Origin: Streptococcus parasanguinis | GTDB taxonomy: Bacteria > Bacillota > Bacilli > Lactobacillales > Streptococcaceae | DNA length: 64,000 nt | NCBI RefSeq assembly: GCF_016648855.1 | Contig: NZ_JACLQU010000002.1 | Coordinates: 83,610-147,609 of the forward strand | Direction of reading: 5' to 3' | Shown: positions 1 through 10,936 of the stretch, piece after piece | Layout: each line of letters opens with the position of its first letter | How positions within the stretch are numbered: position 1 is the first letter of the stretch | Notes under the pieces: model-generated | What the model saw: the letters and a program-made list of their open reading frames with translations, nothing else | What the model was told of the DNA's origin: nothing | The model's database searches: none | Position numbers and translations under genes: made by a program

Positions 1-3000
1 GCTATCGCCTTCAGTAAATACAGGTTTGCCAGTTTGTGTAGCACCTTGGATATCTGTTGTTTCAACTGGTGTTGCAGTTGGAGTTACTGGTGTCACAGTT
101 GGTGTGTAAGTCGCAGAAGCTTTGGTTCCATTCTTATCTTCACGAACAACCGTCACTGCTGGTGCTTTACCTGTGAATGATTTTTCAGGGACAAAGGTTA
201 CAGTTCCGTCTGCTGCTACTGTGTAAGTACCAACGCCATCTACTGTCTTGGTAGTTGAACCATCGTCAAATGTTGCTGGAACATCTTCGTTGATTTCTAC
301 TGTTTTCTCAACGCCATCAACTGTTACGGTTCCGCCCTTGAATTCAGGTTTACCTGTTTGAGTAGCACCTTGAATATCCGTTGTTTCAGCTGGTGTTGCG
401 GTTGGTGTTACTGGCAATACTGTTGGTGTGTAGGTTGCAGAGGCTTTGGTTCCGTTCTTATCTTCGCGGACAACGGTCACGGCTGGTGCAGTTCCGACAA
501 ATGATTTTTCTGGTACAAATGTAACAGTACCGTCTGCTGCTACTGTGTAAGTACCAACACCTTCAACGGTCTTAGTTGTTGATCCATCGTCAAATGTCGC
601 TGGAACATCTTCGTTGATTTCAACAGTCTTTTCAACGCCATCAACCGTTACAGTTCCACCCTTGAATTCAGGTTTACCTGTTTGAGTGGCACCTTGAACA
701 TCTTTTGTTTCAGCTGGTGTTGCAGTTGGTGTTACTGGAACGATTTCTGGTGTGTAAGTTGTATCAACCTTGATACCGTTTGAGCTTTCAGCTTGAACCT
801 TGGCTGGTGTGACTGCACCAGTGTATGATTTATCAGTCGGTGTGAAGGTTACTTGACCAGTTGCTGGGTCGATTGTGAAGTTACCGATCACGGTTGAACC
901 GTCTGCCGCATAAGCTGGTGTCGTTGAAACTTCGTTACCATCTTTATCTAGCAATGTGTAGCTATTGTCTTTAATGGTAATAGCTTTATCTTCACCGTTT
1001 ACTTGAACAGTTGTTCCTGCAAAGGTTGGTGTACCGGTTTGAGTTGCACCTTGAACATCTTTAGAAGTTGCAGGGTTTGCAGTTGGAACTGCTGGCACAA
1101 CAGTTGGTGTGTAGGCCGCATCTGAAGTAATGGTTGCAGTCTTACCATTAGCATTTGTAATAGTAGCAGTTGCCTGAACAGTTACTCCTTTTGCAGTACC
1201 GACAAAGTCTTTTTCTGGCGTAAATGTTACTGCTCCAGTCGTTGGGTCGATAGTATAGCTACCTTCACCTGCTACTGTCACTGTTGTTTCATCAGTTGGT
1301 TGACCAGTTGCGGGATCCACCAATTTCTTGCTAGTGATTTCAGCAGTCTTGTCGTTACTCAAATCAAAGGTTGGTGTTTGGGTTTGAGGAACGTTTTGAA
1401 TATCCGCAGAAACCTTGTCTGTAGGAGTCACTGTTATTGGAGTAACCGTTGGTGTGTACTTAGCGGTTGCTGTCTTAAGGTATTCATCACGGACGGTACC
1501 GTCTTTATCTTTTCCGACAGGTGCTGTTACTGATACGGTAACACCTTGAGCTGTACCTGTGAATCCTGGTTCTGGAACAAAGGTTACTTTACCAGTTGCA
1601 TCGTCAATGCTGTAAGTTCCTTCACCTGCTACTGTTACAGAGGTTGCATTGGTTACTTGACCAGTCGCTGGGTCCACCAATTTAGCAGGGTATTCCAAGC
1701 TTGGAGTGACAGAGATCTTTTCGCCATTAGCATTCGTTGTAGTTGTGTTAAAAGTAGGTGTACCAGTTTGAGTCGCACCTTGGACATCTGATGAAGTCTT
1801 ATCTACCCCTTCAATTTCCGTTGGTGTAACTGTTGGGATGTATAGACCGTCCATGGTATTGATGGCAGTATCGACATTGGCTTCATCGGCTGGGAATTTT
1901 GTTGACCAACCCGTATCGTAGCCATTGCTGTCTGTACGACGGATAGAGATACCGTCAGCTGTTCCAAGGAAGTGATCTTCGGGAATGAACTCAACATCCA
2001 CAGAAGTTCCGTTTGAAGTGATCTTGTACTTCCCTTGACCAGCTACAGCATAGTAGCCATCTGCACCAGGTGTTACGACTTGCCCTGTACGGTTATCTAT
2101 CATTTGTGGAGCTACTGTTTCATCAATTTTTGCTGACTCAGTTAGGCTATAGCCTTGCAAACCTCGAGCAGTAAAGGCTACAGTAGCGGTTTGTTTTGCA
2201 CCTTGAGGGCCAGTTGTTTCTTTAAATTCCCCTTTTGGTGGGTGAGTGATTTGAGTCTTAAAGTCTTCAACCTCACCAGAGAAAGCCATACCCGTTGGGC
2301 TTTCAATCTCCTTATCATTCTTTGCGATACGGATCCGAACACCCAATTCATTGACACTAGGATCAATATAGGTTTTACTCTTTGTAAAGCTTAACGTAGC
2401 CGTCCCATCTTGAGTAATGGTTGTTAAATCAGAACGTTCATCTTCATCGAAGGTTCCGTTTTGGTTGAAATCTATCCAACCATAGATGTTAGCTTTTGCT
2501 GCTCCACCCGTATGAGCTTCCACTGAAATGGTGTAATTACCTGGACGTGTCCGGTCCATCTTGATCAGCTCATTGGTTTTTCCTTTGAGATCATTTGGAA
2601 GTAATTGGTCGATGCCTTCATCCGCAGTGGTCGCCTTGTCATCACCCGTCCAATCAAGGGTATTGTTTTCATCCATATCAGGACTCAAGTGACCGAGATA
2701 AGGTTGGTTCACTTTCTTACCAGTAATTCCATCTACAGTTGCGATCGAATGAATCGCCTTACCGTATGATTCAGGCGCATCTCCTTCATCAAGTGGGAAG
2801 AATCCTAGCATAGCAGACTGTTTACCACCTGAAGCGATGTAAAGACCGATTTCAGAAGCTCCCTTTGTCATAACAAGAGGAACATCAACATCATTTGCAG
2901 AAATATTTGGTCCGAAGACCCCTGTTCCGAGACCTCCAGTTGTTAAATCAGCACTTCCGAAGTACTTCCAAGCAACCGCTTTTTTATCCGGCCCAGCTTG

Positions 3001-4389
3001 AGTTGAACCTCGAAGTTGGTTAAGATTCAACCCATAGAAATTCATGCCATTTATATTTGTGGTAGGGTTTGAACCAAATAAATTGTCTGTATCTTGTGGA
3101 ATGTAGGTTACATTATATCTTCTAGTCGATTTTTTCCATTCCCCTATATGTTTCCATCCTTCTCCATTGGTGGTAAACAGAACCAATTCACCAGGGTTAG
3201 CCGACTCACCATCTGCCATGACAATGGCAGGTTTGACGGCTTTGCCACGGAAGGTCGCAGAAACTTCAAACTGGATCCCAATGTTCCCGCCGGTTAATTC
3301 TGAACTAATAGTAGTTTTCTTAGTTGTACCAGTATCAATCCCCTCGTTTTTAATTTCAGTCCAACGGTTTTGAGGCTCGGCAATAACCTTAGCTTCTTCA
3401 CCGGCATTAAATTCCGCCAAGGTAAACGGATTTGCATTTCCATTCACATAACCATTTCTAGCATTGGGGTCATAGGTCGCTTTTTCAGCTTCTGTTGCTC
3501 CTCGTTCTTCAAGGCGTTTTTTGTATATTTCTGTCGCTTGGAAGGGTTTCAAAGACTTGACTTTGATGGTAACCACATAGCCCGGCATAATTTCCTTGGT
3601 GTAGGTCGCGCCGACTTGGAGAGCAAGTTCACCTTTTGATGTTGTAGTAGTCCCTGTCCAGTTGGCTGTATCGCCAAAGTCCAACCAAGAGATTTGGCTG
3701 GCTATGTCTTTAGCATCGATATTTGTTGTAAGGCCTGGTTTTTCAACTTTTGGTGTTGAAGTTGCATCTTCAACGTCATCCCCGATTAAGCTTGGATCAT
3801 TGGCATCACCCAGGGCACGACGATTACGTTTTTTACCAGAAGTTTGGGCTGTCTCTTCCGTTGCTACTGTATTGTTTGCTGTTACACCTTGTCCAGCTGA
3901 AAGAGTTGCTTCTTCTTTTTTATCTGTACTTGTTGCAGTTACTTCTGCTGCCTTGTTTGTTGGCGTAGTTGCTTCTAATTTTGGTGTTGCAGCGGTTGAT
4001 GTTCCCGGTGCAGTTGAGGTAGCAGATGTTGCTGAAGCTGCTGTACTTGTGCTACTTGCTTCACTAGTTGAAGCAGGTGCTGTTGATGTTGCTGCAGCAG
4101 TTGAAGTCTCTGGTGCAGTGATTGCTGCGTTTGCATCATAAGTTGTAGCTGCTGTACTAGTTGTTGCAGCGGTTGATGCTGCTGAAGTAGCTGTTGAAGT
4201 TGCGGGCGCTTCTGACGCTGTTGCAACTGCTGCTACACTTTCACTTGTCATATCTGTCTTTTCTTCAGCGGCTGCACTTGCGGCTGTCCCAACCATGACA
4301 AGTGTTCCCAACAGTACTGAGCAAACACCCACATTCAATTTACGAATTGAGAATCTGCTAATACGATCATTAAATAAGTCTTTCCCCAT
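1..4389 (-). CDS. cshA: CshA-like fibrillar surface adhesin, 5' part (partial)
   Basis: Open from an ATG at 4389 to the window edge (1463 codons, no stop), so the C-terminus is missing. The N-terminus carries an FSIRK-type signal peptide (RFSIRKLNVGVCSVLLGTL), then an Ala/Ser/Thr-rich stretch (about 4260-3700), then a long non-repetitive region that includes a GEVEDF motif near 2265, as in CshA. From about 2200 down to 1 there are repeats of 105-140 residues marked by variants of QGATQTGKPEF (near 2200, 1770, 1395, 1040, 700, 370 and 40); the last ones are nearly identical. This is the CshA-type fibril repeat pattern. CshA proteins form surface fibrils that bind fibronectin and other bacteria. 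An LPXTG anchor is expected beyond the edge. A good ribosome site (tggaggt) precedes the ATG. Confidence 0.93.
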   Translation of the reverse strand, partial: MGKDLFNDRISRFSIRKLNVGVCSVLLGTLVMVGTAASAAAEEKTDMTSESVAAVATASEAPATSTATSAASTAATTSTAATTYDANAAITAPETSTAAATSTAPASTSEASSTSTAASATSATSTAPGTSTAATPKLEATTPTNKAAEVTATSTDKKEEATLSAGQGVTANNTVATEETAQTSGKKRNRRALGDANDPSLIGDDVEDATSTPKVEKPGLTTNIDAKDIASQISWLDFGDTANWTGTTTTSKGELALQVGATYTKEIMPGYVVTIKVKSLKPFQATEIYKKRLEERGATEAEKATYDPNARNGYVNGNANPFTLAEFNAGEEAKVIAEPQNRWTEIKNEGIDTGTTKKTTISSELTGGNIGIQFEVSATFRGKAVKPAIVMADGESANPGELVLFTTNGEGWKHIGEWKKSTRRYNVTYIPQDTDNLFGSNPTTNINGMNFYGLNLNQLRGSTQAGPDKKAVAWKYFGSADLTTGGLGTGVFGPNISANDVDVPLVMTKGASEIGLYIASGGKQSAMLGFFPLDEGDAPESYGKAIHSIATVDGITGKKVNQPYLGHLSPDMDENNTLDWTGDDKATTADEGIDQLLPNDLKGKTNELIKMDRTRPGNYTISVEAHTGGAAKANIYGWIDFNQNGTFDEDERSDLTTITQDGTATLSFTKSKTYIDPSVNELGVRIRIAKNDKEIESPTGMAFSGEVEDFKTQITHPPKGEFKETTGPQGAKQTATVAFTARGLQGYSLTESAKIDETVAPQMIDNRTGQVVTPGADGYYAVAGQGKYKITSNGTSVDVEFIPEDHFLGTADGISIRRTDSNGYDTGWSTKFPADEANVDTAINTMDGLYIPTVTPTEIEGVDKTSSDVQGATQTGTPTFNTTTTNANGEKISVTPSLEYPAKLVDPATGQVTNATSVTVAGEGTYSIDDATGKVTFVPEPGFTGTAQGVTVSVTAPVGKDKDGTVRDEYLKTATAKYTPTVTPITVTPTDKVSADIQNVPQTQTPTFDLSNDKTAEITSKKLVDPATGQPTDETTVTVAGEGSYTIDPTTGAVTFTPEKDFVGTAKGVTVQATATITNANGKTATITSDAAYTPTVVPAVPTANPATSKDVQGATQTGTPTFAGTTVQVNGEDKAITIKDNSYTLLDKDGNEVSTTPAYAADGSTVIGNFTIDPATGQVTFTPTDKSYTGAVTPAKVQAESSNGIKVDTTYTPEIVPVTPTATPAETKDVQGATQTGKPEFKGGTVTVDGVEKTVEINEDVPATFDDGSTTKTVEGVGTYTVAADGTVTFVPEKSFVGTAPAVTVVREDKNGTKASATYTPTVLPVTPTATPAETTDIQGATQTGKPEFKGGTVTVDGVEKTVEINEDVPATFDDGSTTKTVDGVGTYTVAADGTVTFVPEKSFTGKAPAVTVVREDKNGTKASATYTPTVTPVTPTATPVETTDIQGATQTGKPVFTEGDS

Positions 4390-4462
4390 CTAATGGACCT
4401 CCATTTTTATCTATAAATTAACATTCTTTTTAAAATTGTCTAGTTTTTTCCAAACCTTATCT

Positions 4463-4490
4463 ATTTTAACAAAACCCGAACGATTTTCAA
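4463..4490 (-). promoter_or_regulatory. Probable promoter of the CshA-like adhesin
   Basis: On the minus strand TTGAAA (4485-4490) and TAAAAT (4463-4468) are separated by 16 bases, about 75 bases upstream of the adhesin ATG. The rest of the 204-base gap between thyA and the adhesin is AT-rich and holds no gene. A short imperfect hairpin near 4565-4588 follows thyA but lacks a clear T-run. Confidence 0.5.
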
Positions 4491-4593
4491 AACATTTTGA
4501 CTCAAAAATGAGTAAAAATTTTTAGCTAAAATTGTTTTAATTTCAAAAGGATTTTACCAATTGATCAAGGCATCAAAAAACCTTGATTTATTA

Positions 4594-5433
4594 CTAAATG
4601 GCAAGATCGAACTTCAATTGTGGCTTCACTGGATCGTAATCGACCAGTTCAAAATCTTCTGGTTTGATGTCAAAGAAATTGGTTCCATCTGGTACATTCA
4701 AAACCAAATGTGGCTGACAATCTGAAGGCTCCCGACGGAGTAACTCTTCAGCCTGTTCAAATTGATTATCATAGATATGAAGGTTATTAATGAAGTAAAA
4801 GAACTTTCCGACCTTCCAGCCAAAGTGCTTGGCAATCATCATCTGAAGAGCTACATATTGCATGGCATTGATATGGTGGGCTACCAACATATCATTTGAA
4901 CGCTGGGTCAGGGTCGCATCTAGATAGATCTCTCCATCAACCCGACGCACGTCAAACATGGTCTGAAAAGCACATGGCAAGAGTCCGTCGGTCTCCTCAA
5001 AGGCATCATAATCCCAGAGCGAGATGATGTTGCGGCGATTCCAAGGATTGGCTTCTAATTGTTTGAGGATTTTATTGGTAATGTCATGCCTTTTGACCAC
5101 AGCACCATAGCGCTGACCGATAGTACGACTATCCCCTACTTCCCAGTCATTCCAGTAGTGGACATTGTACTTGTCTTCTAACAGGTCTAAGCTATTCGAC
5201 TGATCCTGGTAGATCCAGAGCATCTCTTTGATGGCTGATTTAATGGCGATGGGACGAAGGGTCGTGATAGGAAACTCGCCTTTTGAGAGGTCAAACTCCA
5301 TAAAGGCTCCTGTGATGTACTTGGAGTTGGCCGTTCTGCCATCCTTGTACTTAGGACGCGCCTGCTCTGACCAGACCCCTTCTTCCATGATTTTTCGAAT
5401 ATTTTCTTTAAAAATTGTATCTGCTTTTGTCAT
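4594..5433 (-). CDS. thyA: Thymidylate synthase
   Basis: 279 residues, the usual length. It methylates dUMP to dTMP with 5,10-methylene-tetrahydrofolate. The active-site cysteine is at residue 154 in LLPCAFQ, and the folate/dUMP-binding motif [15 protein letters not shown] follows. NNLHIYDNQ near the C-terminus is also typical. The start has a strong ribosome site (aaaggagg). It is monocistronic: a terminator after glcK lies upstream, and it has its own extended -10 promoter. Confidence 0.98.
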   Translation of the reverse strand: MTKADTIFKENIRKIMEEGVWSEQARPKYKDGRTANSKYITGAFMEFDLSKGEFPITTLRPIAIKSAIKEMLWIYQDQSNSLDLLEDKYNVHYWNDWEVGDSRTIGQRYGAVVKRHDITNKILKQLEANPWNRRNIISLWDYDAFEETDGLLPCAFQTMFDVRRVDGEIYLDATLTQRSNDMLVAHHINAMQYVALQMMIAKHFGWKVGKFFYFINNLHIYDNQFEQAEELLRREPSDCQPHLVLNVPDGTNFFDIKPEDFELVDYDPVKPQLKFDLAI

Positions 5434-5462
5434 ATCTCCTCCTTTAATCTACTATTGCCTTC

Positions 5463-5471
5463 ATTATATCA
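5463..5471 (-). promoter_or_regulatory. Extended -10 promoter of thyA
   Basis: On the minus strand TGATATAAT reads as TG-N-TATAAT (-10 at 5463-5468), 30-odd bases before thyA. No good -35 is seen because the expected place is occupied by the glcK terminator hairpin, which fits an extended -10 promoter. Confidence 0.5.
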
Positions 5472-5483
5472 CAGGATAAAGAA

Positions 5484-5507
5484 AAAAGGAGAGGGAAATC
5501 TCCTTTT
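5484..5507 (-). terminator. Terminator of glcK
   Basis: A 9-bp stem (AAAAGGAGA / TCTCCTTTT) with a 6-base loop begins 4 bases after the glcK stop and ends in a T-rich tract on the minus strand. Confidence 0.75.
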
Positions 5508-5511
5508 AATC

Positions 5512-6471
5512 TTATTGTAATACTAGAGATGCGGCACCGATGACACCCGCATCATTTCCCAAAGTAGCAAGTGCTAATTGAGTAGATTCACGTACTTGTG
5601 GGAATGAGTTTTCTTCAAAGACCTTGCGCACGCCATCCAAGAGGAAGTCTCCAGCAGCAGATACCCCACCACCGATAACGATCTTAGACGGGTTCAAGGT
5701 TGAACCAATATTGGCTGCAGCAAGTCCAAGGTAGCGTGAGAAGTTCTTATAAACGATCAAAGCAAGAGCGTCACCCTCTTTTGCTAGATCAAAGACCGTT
5801 TTAGCTGTCACTTCTTCACCATTGTCGATCAAGACTTTCAATTGAGAGTCCCCTTCGTACTCATCTGCATAACGACGAGTCAAGTTGACGATCCCAGTTG
5901 CTGAGGCAACCGTTTCAAGACAGCCTTTTTTACCACAGGTACATTGGATTGGATCATCAAAGTCAACCGTGATGTGACCAAGTTCCCCAGCAGCTCCACG
6001 CACACCGTGCAAGAGACGACCTTCAGCGACGATACCACCGCCAACACCTGTACCAAGTGTCATGAAGACAACATCTGGTTGGTTTTCACCAGCCCCTTTC
6101 CAACGTTCACCCAAAGCAGCAACGTTGGCATCGTTATCAATGAAGAATGGAATATGAAGGGCACTTTCGATTTTTTCTTTAACTGGTTGAAGGGTCTTCC
6201 AGTTCAAGTTGTAGGCACCGATAACTGTACCTTTTTCACGGTCAACGACACCAGGTGAACCCATTCCAATTCCTTGGAACTCAGAAGCATCAAGCTCAAG
6301 CATCTTCAAACGATGCGCGATGGATTCGATCATATCATCTACGATATGGCTACCTTCATCCAAGATATTTGTTTTAATAGACCATTTTTCTTGAACTTCC
6401 CCATCCAAAGTAAGGATGGCAAACTTAATTGAAGTTCCCCCAAGGTCAATACCAATAATTTTTTTAGACAT
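5512..6471 (-). CDS. glcK: Glucokinase (ROK family)
   Basis: 319 residues. It phosphorylates glucose (and N-acyl-free hexoses) with ATP in the cytosol, feeding internally released glucose into glycolysis. The N-terminal phosphate loop IGIDLGGTSIKFAIL, the central GTGVGGGIV and the zinc-binding ROK signature CTCGKKGCLE are all visible. The ATG is preceded by aggag. A cre-like sequence lies between promoter and start, so CcpA control is likely. Order thyA-glcK-DUF308 is familiar in streptococci. Confidence 0.96.
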   Translation of the reverse strand: MSKKIIGIDLGGTSIKFAILTLDGEVQEKWSIKTNILDEGSHIVDDMIESIAHRLKMLELDASEFQGIGMGSPGVVDREKGTVIGAYNLNWKTLQPVKEKIESALHIPFFIDNDANVAALGERWKGAGENQPDVVFMTLGTGVGGGIVAEGRLLHGVRGAAGELGHITVDFDDPIQCTCGKKGCLETVASATGIVNLTRRYADEYEGDSQLKVLIDNGEEVTAKTVFDLAKEGDALALIVYKNFSRYLGLAAANIGSTLNPSKIVIGGGVSAAGDFLLDGVRKVFEENSFPQVRESTQLALATLGNDAGVIGAASLVLQ

Positions 6472-6490
6472 CTGTAACTCCTTTCAAACT

Positions 6491-6504
6491 TGTAAACACT
6501 TACA
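6491..6504. promoter_or_regulatory. cre-like site (CcpA operator) before glcK
   Basis: TGTAAACACTTACA is an almost perfect palindrome and differs by one base from the classical cre TGTAAACGCTTACA. It sits between the -10 (TATAAT on the minus strand, 6510-6515, with upstream TG) and the glcK ribosome site, a position expected to block elongation or initiation. Confidence 0.6.
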
Positions 6505-6509
6505 GATCT

Positions 6510-6518
6510 ATTATATCA
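6510..6518 (-). promoter_or_regulatory. Extended -10 promoter of glcK
   Basis: Minus strand TGATATAAT (TATAAT at 6510-6515). A weak -35 (TTTGCG, 6533-6538) lies 17 bases further upstream. Confidence 0.5.
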
Positions 6519-6557
6519 GACTTTTTATCAAACGCAAAGGTTTGCACGTAACTTTTC

Positions 6558-7076
6558 TTAACTTTTTAACAAGAGACTAAAGGATTGAAATCCTAAAATG
6601 AGGAAAATCAAGCCAATAATATTTAATAGAAAGACGCTAATCGAAAGCGGACTAACAATTAAGAATAAACCGATGAAGAGCTGTAGCAAGGCAAAGAAAA
6701 TATAACGCTTGGACAGTTCCTCAACCTTCCTCGAGTAGAAATTGGCTTTTCGGAAGTTCAAAATCGAACGGTAGATGAGCCAAATTCCTAAAGTGACTGG
6801 AAAGACAATCGGCAAAGTCTTGTAGCCATAAAGCAGTAAGTAGACCGCAAAAACCAAGGCGACCATACTGTGAAAGAGCTGTTGCTTCTGAATGATACCA
6901 GCCTGACGCAATCGGTAATAGCGTGAAAAACGCGAAAGGGAGATTAAAAAGAAACCACAGGAAATCAACCAGCTAAATGAGCCGATGTGCTCAATCGGAT
7001 TGATAAACAAGACGATACCGATAATAGTAAAAATAGTGGCTGAAATCCCAAGGGATATCCGGTTCAATTGATTCAT
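6558..7076 (-). CDS. DUF308/HdeD-like membrane protein
   Basis: 172 residues with about six hydrophobic segments arranged as three hairpins (residues 10-30, 33-50, 68-85, 87-105, 125-143, 147-168), the layout of the HdeD/DUF308 family. No catalytic motif is visible and the function is not known in streptococci. It follows the ABC-F gene by 9 bases, so it is probably the last gene of the operon that begins at the DUF1149 gene. Confidence 0.75.
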   Translation of the reverse strand: MNQLNRISLGISATIFTIIGIVLFINPIEHIGSFSWLISCGFFLISLSRFSRYYRLRQAGIIQKQQLFHSMVALVFAVYLLLYGYKTLPIVFPVTLGIWLIYRSILNFRKANFYSRKVEELSKRYIFFALLQLFIGLFLIVSPLSISVFLLNIIGLIFLILGFQSFSLLLKS

Positions 7077-7085
7077 AGGGCCTCC

Positions 7086-8954
7086 TTATTCATCTAATTC
7101 GCTCAGATATTCATAGCGATCGTACTTCTCAAGCAATCGCTCATTTTCCTGATCCAATTCTTTTTGAAGGGCTGACAATTTGCCAAAGTCAGAGCCGTTT
7201 TCATTCATCTCCACTTCAATCTCTGCAATTCGATTTTCAATCGCTTCGATATCTGCCTCAATACTTGCCCACTCTTGCTTCTCCATGTAGCTCATGCGCT
7301 TCTTCTCTTCTTTTGGCTTGACAGGTTTCTCTTTTTCAATCTTTTGACTAGCCGTTACCTGGGCTGCTTCAAAGGCTTTTTCATCTAAATAATCCGTATA
7401 ATTGCCAAAGAACTCACGAATGCCCCCATTTTCAAAAGCAAGGATCTTGCTTGCGACCTTGTCTAGGAAATAACGGTCGTGACTAACGGTAATAACGGGA
7501 CCACCAAAGTTTTGAAGGAAGTTTTCCAAAACCGTCAAGGTAGCAATATCCAAGTCATTGGTCGGTTCATCGAGGAGAAGTACATTGGGTTTTTCAATCA
7601 AGAGTTTCAAGAGAAAGAGGCGCTTCTTCTCACCGCCGGAGAGTTTCTCGATCAAGGTTCCATGCATAGAGCGTGGGAAGAGAAATTGCTCCAAGAGATC
7701 TGCGATCGAAGTTGTTCCGACAGTCGTCTTGACTTCCTCCGCAACCTCTTGTAAGAAATTAATCACGCGCTCGCTCTCATCTAAGCCATCGATCTGTTGA
7801 GAGAAATAAGCCACCCTCACGGTTTCCCCAATGATCACTTGCCCTGACTGAGGCTGGAGTCGCTCAGCGATCAGATTAAGTAGGGTCGATTTACCGACAC
7901 CATTATCCCCGACGATCCCGATGCGGTCCTTATTTTGCACCAAGAGGTTAAAGTCCTGTAAAATCGGCTTGTTTTCAAAAGCAAAACTCACATCTTTAAA
8001 CTCGATGACTTTCTTTCCGATTCGGCTGGTCTCAAAGTTCATCTCCAAATCCGTCTGGCTGCTTTGACCAGACAAGTCTTGCTTAAGATCATGGAAACGA
8101 TTGATCCGCGCCTGTTGCTTGGTCGCACGCGCCTGAGGTTGACGCCGCATCCAGGTCAACTCCTGCTTATAGAGTTGCTGCTTCTTATGAAGAAGGGCCG
8201 CATCACGCTCATCCTGCTCAGCCTTTAAGCGGACATAATCCTGGTAATTGCCCTGATACTCGATCAAGCCACCTCGATCCAACTCAAAGATCCGCGTTGA
8301 GATATTATCCAAGAAATAGCGATCGTGGGTAATGAAGAGCACCGTTTTCTTAGAGTTCTTCAAGAAATTGGTCAACCATTCGATGGTATCAATGTCTAGG
8401 TGGTTGGTCGGCTCATCTAGTAAAAGCAGGTCGTGGTGAGACAGCAAAACTTGAGCCAGTTGCACCCGACGACGCAAGCCCCCAGATAGATCGCCAACTT
8501 TGGCATTCAAGTCTTCAATCCCAAGTTTTGAAAGGACTGTCTTGACCTGACTCTCGATTTCCCAAGCATTGAGCGAATCCATCTCCGCCATGACCTTTTC
8601 AAGACGTGCTTGGTTCTCTTCTCGGTAATCCGCCATCAAGAATTCATAATCGCGAATCAGCTGCATTTCGCGCAAATCACTAGATAGCACTGTATCCAGA
8701 ACCGTCTTTTGCTCATCAAAGTCAGGTTCCTGCGTCAAATAACCAATCGTATAATCACTCTTTGCAAAAAAAGGACTCACATCTCCATCAAAGCCAGAGC
8801 GACCAGACAACACATCTAACAGCGTGGTTTTTCCAGTCCCATTGACCCCGATCAGTCCGATCCGATCCAAGTCATGAATGATAAAGGAAATCTCACGAAA
8901 GACGGTCTTATCTCCGACAGATTTGGTTAATTTATCGACAATAAAATCGCTCAT
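7086..8954 (-). CDS. ABC-F ATPase, Uup-like
   Basis: 622 residues with two ATP-binding cassettes and no membrane segments: Walker [12 protein letters not shown] (near 37) and [11 protein letters not shown] (near 350), signatures [13 protein letters not shown] and [13 protein letters not shown], Walker [13 protein letters not shown] and [12 protein letters not shown]. The two cassettes are joined by the charged linker typical of ABC-F, and the C-terminus (about 550-622) is a coiled coil rich in Glu and Lys, as in Uup. ABC-F proteins act on ribosomes or DNA rather than transport. Its ATG overlaps the cca stop by 4 bases. Confidence 0.92.
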   Translation of the reverse strand: MSDFIVDKLTKSVGDKTVFREISFIIHDLDRIGLIGVNGTGKTTLLDVLSGRSGFDGDVSPFFAKSDYTIGYLTQEPDFDEQKTVLDTVLSSDLREMQLIRDYEFLMADYREENQARLEKVMAEMDSLNAWEIESQVKTVLSKLGIEDLNAKVGDLSGGLRRRVQLAQVLLSHHDLLLLDEPTNHLDIDTIEWLTNFLKNSKKTVLFITHDRYFLDNISTRIFELDRGGLIEYQGNYQDYVRLKAEQDERDAALLHKKQQLYKQELTWMRRQPQARATKQQARINRFHDLKQDLSGQSSQTDLEMNFETSRIGKKVIEFKDVSFAFENKPILQDFNLLVQNKDRIGIVGDNGVGKSTLLNLIAERLQPQSGQVIIGETVRVAYFSQQIDGLDESERVINFLQEVAEEVKTTVGTTSIADLLEQFLFPRSMHGTLIEKLSGGEKKRLFLLKLLIEKPNVLLLDEPTNDLDIATLTVLENFLQNFGGPVITVSHDRYFLDKVASKILAFENGGIREFFGNYTDYLDEKAFEAAQVTASQKIEKEKPVKPKEEKKRMSYMEKQEWASIEADIEAIENRIAEIEVEMNENGSDFGKLSALQKELDQENERLLEKYDRYEYLSELDE

Positions 8955-10162
8955 TTTTCCTCCTTTTTTGCTTGCTGGATATAGGCAATGATGGCTTCTT
9001 TTTCATTGGCCAGTTCCCCATCGACAATGGCATATTCGATCTTTGTCAAAATCTCTCCCAAGGCTGGACCAGGTTGAAAGCCATATTCTTTGATCAGCAT
9101 GCCACCATTGACCACCACTTCGTGCTTATCATGAATGGTCAAGCTATCATAGACACGCTCGATGGCCAGATAATCTACACTCAAGGCATACGCTTCCCGG
9201 AGCTCTTCCGCCACTAGCAACAAACGCTTCTCATACTTGTAGCAAGCACGCTTGTCTAGACTTCCTTTTTCTCGGAGCTTAAGAATCTCTACGATCTGCT
9301 CCACCGTCTTGGCAAACTCTCTAGAGGTCTTCCATTTTTTAAAGAATTTTGGAATATCTTGAATCTCTAGTGCTAAGACCAGAGCAGCCCAGGCTTGCTC
9401 AGAAGTTGAAAAGGTATATTCCAACTCTATGTCAAACAAACGCTCGATTGCTTCTTTGCGATCCTTCATCTCTGGCAGATAGTGATAAGCACCACTTGCA
9501 AGCAGGGCCTCCAAGCCCTGTCTCCAGAATGGAGAAAGCAAGAGCTTATCAAACTCGATGAAGGTGCGCTCTACAGAAATCTTCTCTAGTAAGGGAGCGC
9601 ACTCCTTCATGGCATCAAAGGTTGCCTCTTCTAATTCAAATCCAAGACTGGCTTGAAAACGAAAGCCTCGCATGATCCGGAGTGCATCTTCGTTAAACCG
9701 TTCATGAGGAATCCCAACCGCCCGAAGGACCTTGTTTTCTAAATCTTCTAGTCCATGAAAGAGGTCAACAATTTCTCCTTTTTCATTTAAGGCAAAGGCA
9801 TTAACCGTAAAATCACGACGCTTGAGGTCTTCTTCTAGCGAGCGTACAAAAGACACGGAGCTTGGACGGCGATAATCGACATAGACATCCTCTGTCCGGA
9901 AGGTCGTAATTTCATATTCTTGACCATTTTCAAGGACCAAGACGGTCCCGTGTTCGATACCGACATCTACTGTCCGATCAAAAATCGCCTTGGTCTCTTC
10001 TGGGTATGAGGAGGATGCGATATCGACATCGTGAATCGGACGATCCAAGAGGGCATCACGGACAGATCCCCCTACAAAATAGGCCTCAAAACCAGCTGCT
10101 TTAATCTTCTCTAATATTGGTAAAGCCTCCTGAAACTCAGAAGGCATCTTTTCTAATCTCAT
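8951..10162 (-). CDS. cca: CCA-adding tRNA nucleotidyltransferase
   Basis: 403 residues. It adds or repairs the 3' CCA end of tRNAs. The nucleotidyltransferase motif is [19 protein letters not shown] (residues 37-55, catalytic DVD), followed by [11 protein letters not shown] and the template-forming [13 protein letters not shown]. Length fits class II bacterial enzymes of Firmicutes. The start overlaps the dapB stop (ATGA), and the stop overlaps the ABC-F start, so translation is probably coupled across the three genes. Confidence 0.97.
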   Translation of the reverse strand: MRLEKMPSEFQEALPILEKIKAAGFEAYFVGGSVRDALLDRPIHDVDIASSSYPEETKAIFDRTVDVGIEHGTVLVLENGQEYEITTFRTEDVYVDYRRPSSVSFVRSLEEDLKRRDFTVNAFALNEKGEIVDLFHGLEDLENKVLRAVGIPHERFNEDALRIMRGFRFQASLGFELEEATFDAMKECAPLLEKISVERTFIEFDKLLLSPFWRQGLEALLASGAYHYLPEMKDRKEAIERLFDIELEYTFSTSEQAWAALVLALEIQDIPKFFKKWKTSREFAKTVEQIVEILKLREKGSLDKRACYKYEKRLLLVAEELREAYALSVDYLAIERVYDSLTIHDKHEVVVNGGMLIKEYGFQPGPALGEILTKIEYAIVDGELANEKEAIIAYIQQAKKEEK

Positions 10163-10926
10163 AGTAAGTGTTCCAAACCATAGACAAGCTCATGACGCTT
10201 GACAACTTCTTTAATCCCTAGATTTACTCCTGTCATGAAGGAAACACGATCATAGGAATCATGACGGAGAGTCAAGCCTTCGCCTTGGCTACCAAAAATC
10301 ACCTCTTGGTGAGCGACTAGGCCAGGCAATCGAACCGAATGGATGCGCATCCCTTCAAACTCTGCCCCTCTTGCTCCAGGCATCAACTCTTCTTCATCTG
10401 CTGCACCTTGCTGGATCTTCTCGCGCTTCTCAGAGATCAACTCAGCGGTTTTAATTGCTGTTCCACTCGGTGCATCTTTTTTCTTATCGTGGTGCAATTC
10501 GATGATTTCTACATTCGGGAAATACTTGGCTGCTTGCGCTGCAAATTGCATCAAGAGCACAGCTCCAATGGCAAAGTTCGGCGCGATCAAGCCACCCAAA
10601 TCCTTTTCACGTGAAAGGTCTGTCAATTCTTGGATCTGCTCAGGAGTGAATCCAGTCGTTCCCACAACAGGCGCAAAGCCATTCTCAATTGCAAAGCGAG
10701 TATTCTCGTAAGCGACCTTGGGCATGGTGAAATCTACCCAAACATCTGCCTCTAGACCCACAACATCTTCTTTGCGGTTAAAAACAGGGACTCCTGCAAC
10801 CTCTGTCTCAACAGTAAATGGATCGATCAAGCCAGCTAATTCTAGCTCGGGGTCTTCAGAAACCATCTTGTAGGCTGCTTGTCCCATTCTTCCCTTGAAA
10901 CCTGCGATAATGACTTTAATTGACAT
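10159..10926 (-). CDS. dapB: 4-hydroxy-tetrahydrodipicolinate reductase
   Basis: 255 residues. It reduces the cyclic intermediate of the lysine/diaminopimelate pathway with NAD(P)H. The N-terminal nucleotide-binding loop is [14 protein letters not shown], and the family signature [15 protein letters not shown] carries the catalytic His and Lys. It lies 10 bases after degV and overlaps cca by 4 bases. Confidence 0.97.
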   Translation of the reverse strand: MSIKVIIAGFKGRMGQAAYKMVSEDPELELAGLIDPFTVETEVAGVPVFNRKEDVVGLEADVWVDFTMPKVAYENTRFAIENGFAPVVGTTGFTPEQIQELTDLSREKDLGGLIAPNFAIGAVLLMQFAAQAAKYFPNVEIIELHHDKKKDAPSGTAIKTAELISEKREKIQQGAADEEELMPGARGAEFEGMRIHSVRLPGLVAHQEVIFGSQGEGLTLRHDSYDRVSFMTGVNLGIKEVVKRHELVYGLEHLL

Positions 10927-10936
10927 AGAATACTCC

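Noticed and set aside
1..1800. CRISPR array or tandem insertion sequences
   Set aside because: The repeats are 320-420 bases long, are in frame, and encode CshA-type fibril repeats.
3662..4226. Overlapping long frames on both strands in the Ala/Ser/Thr-rich part of the adhesin
   Set aside because: They are shadows of a low-complexity coding region; only the FSIRK-headed frame has a signal peptide, ribosome site and continuation.
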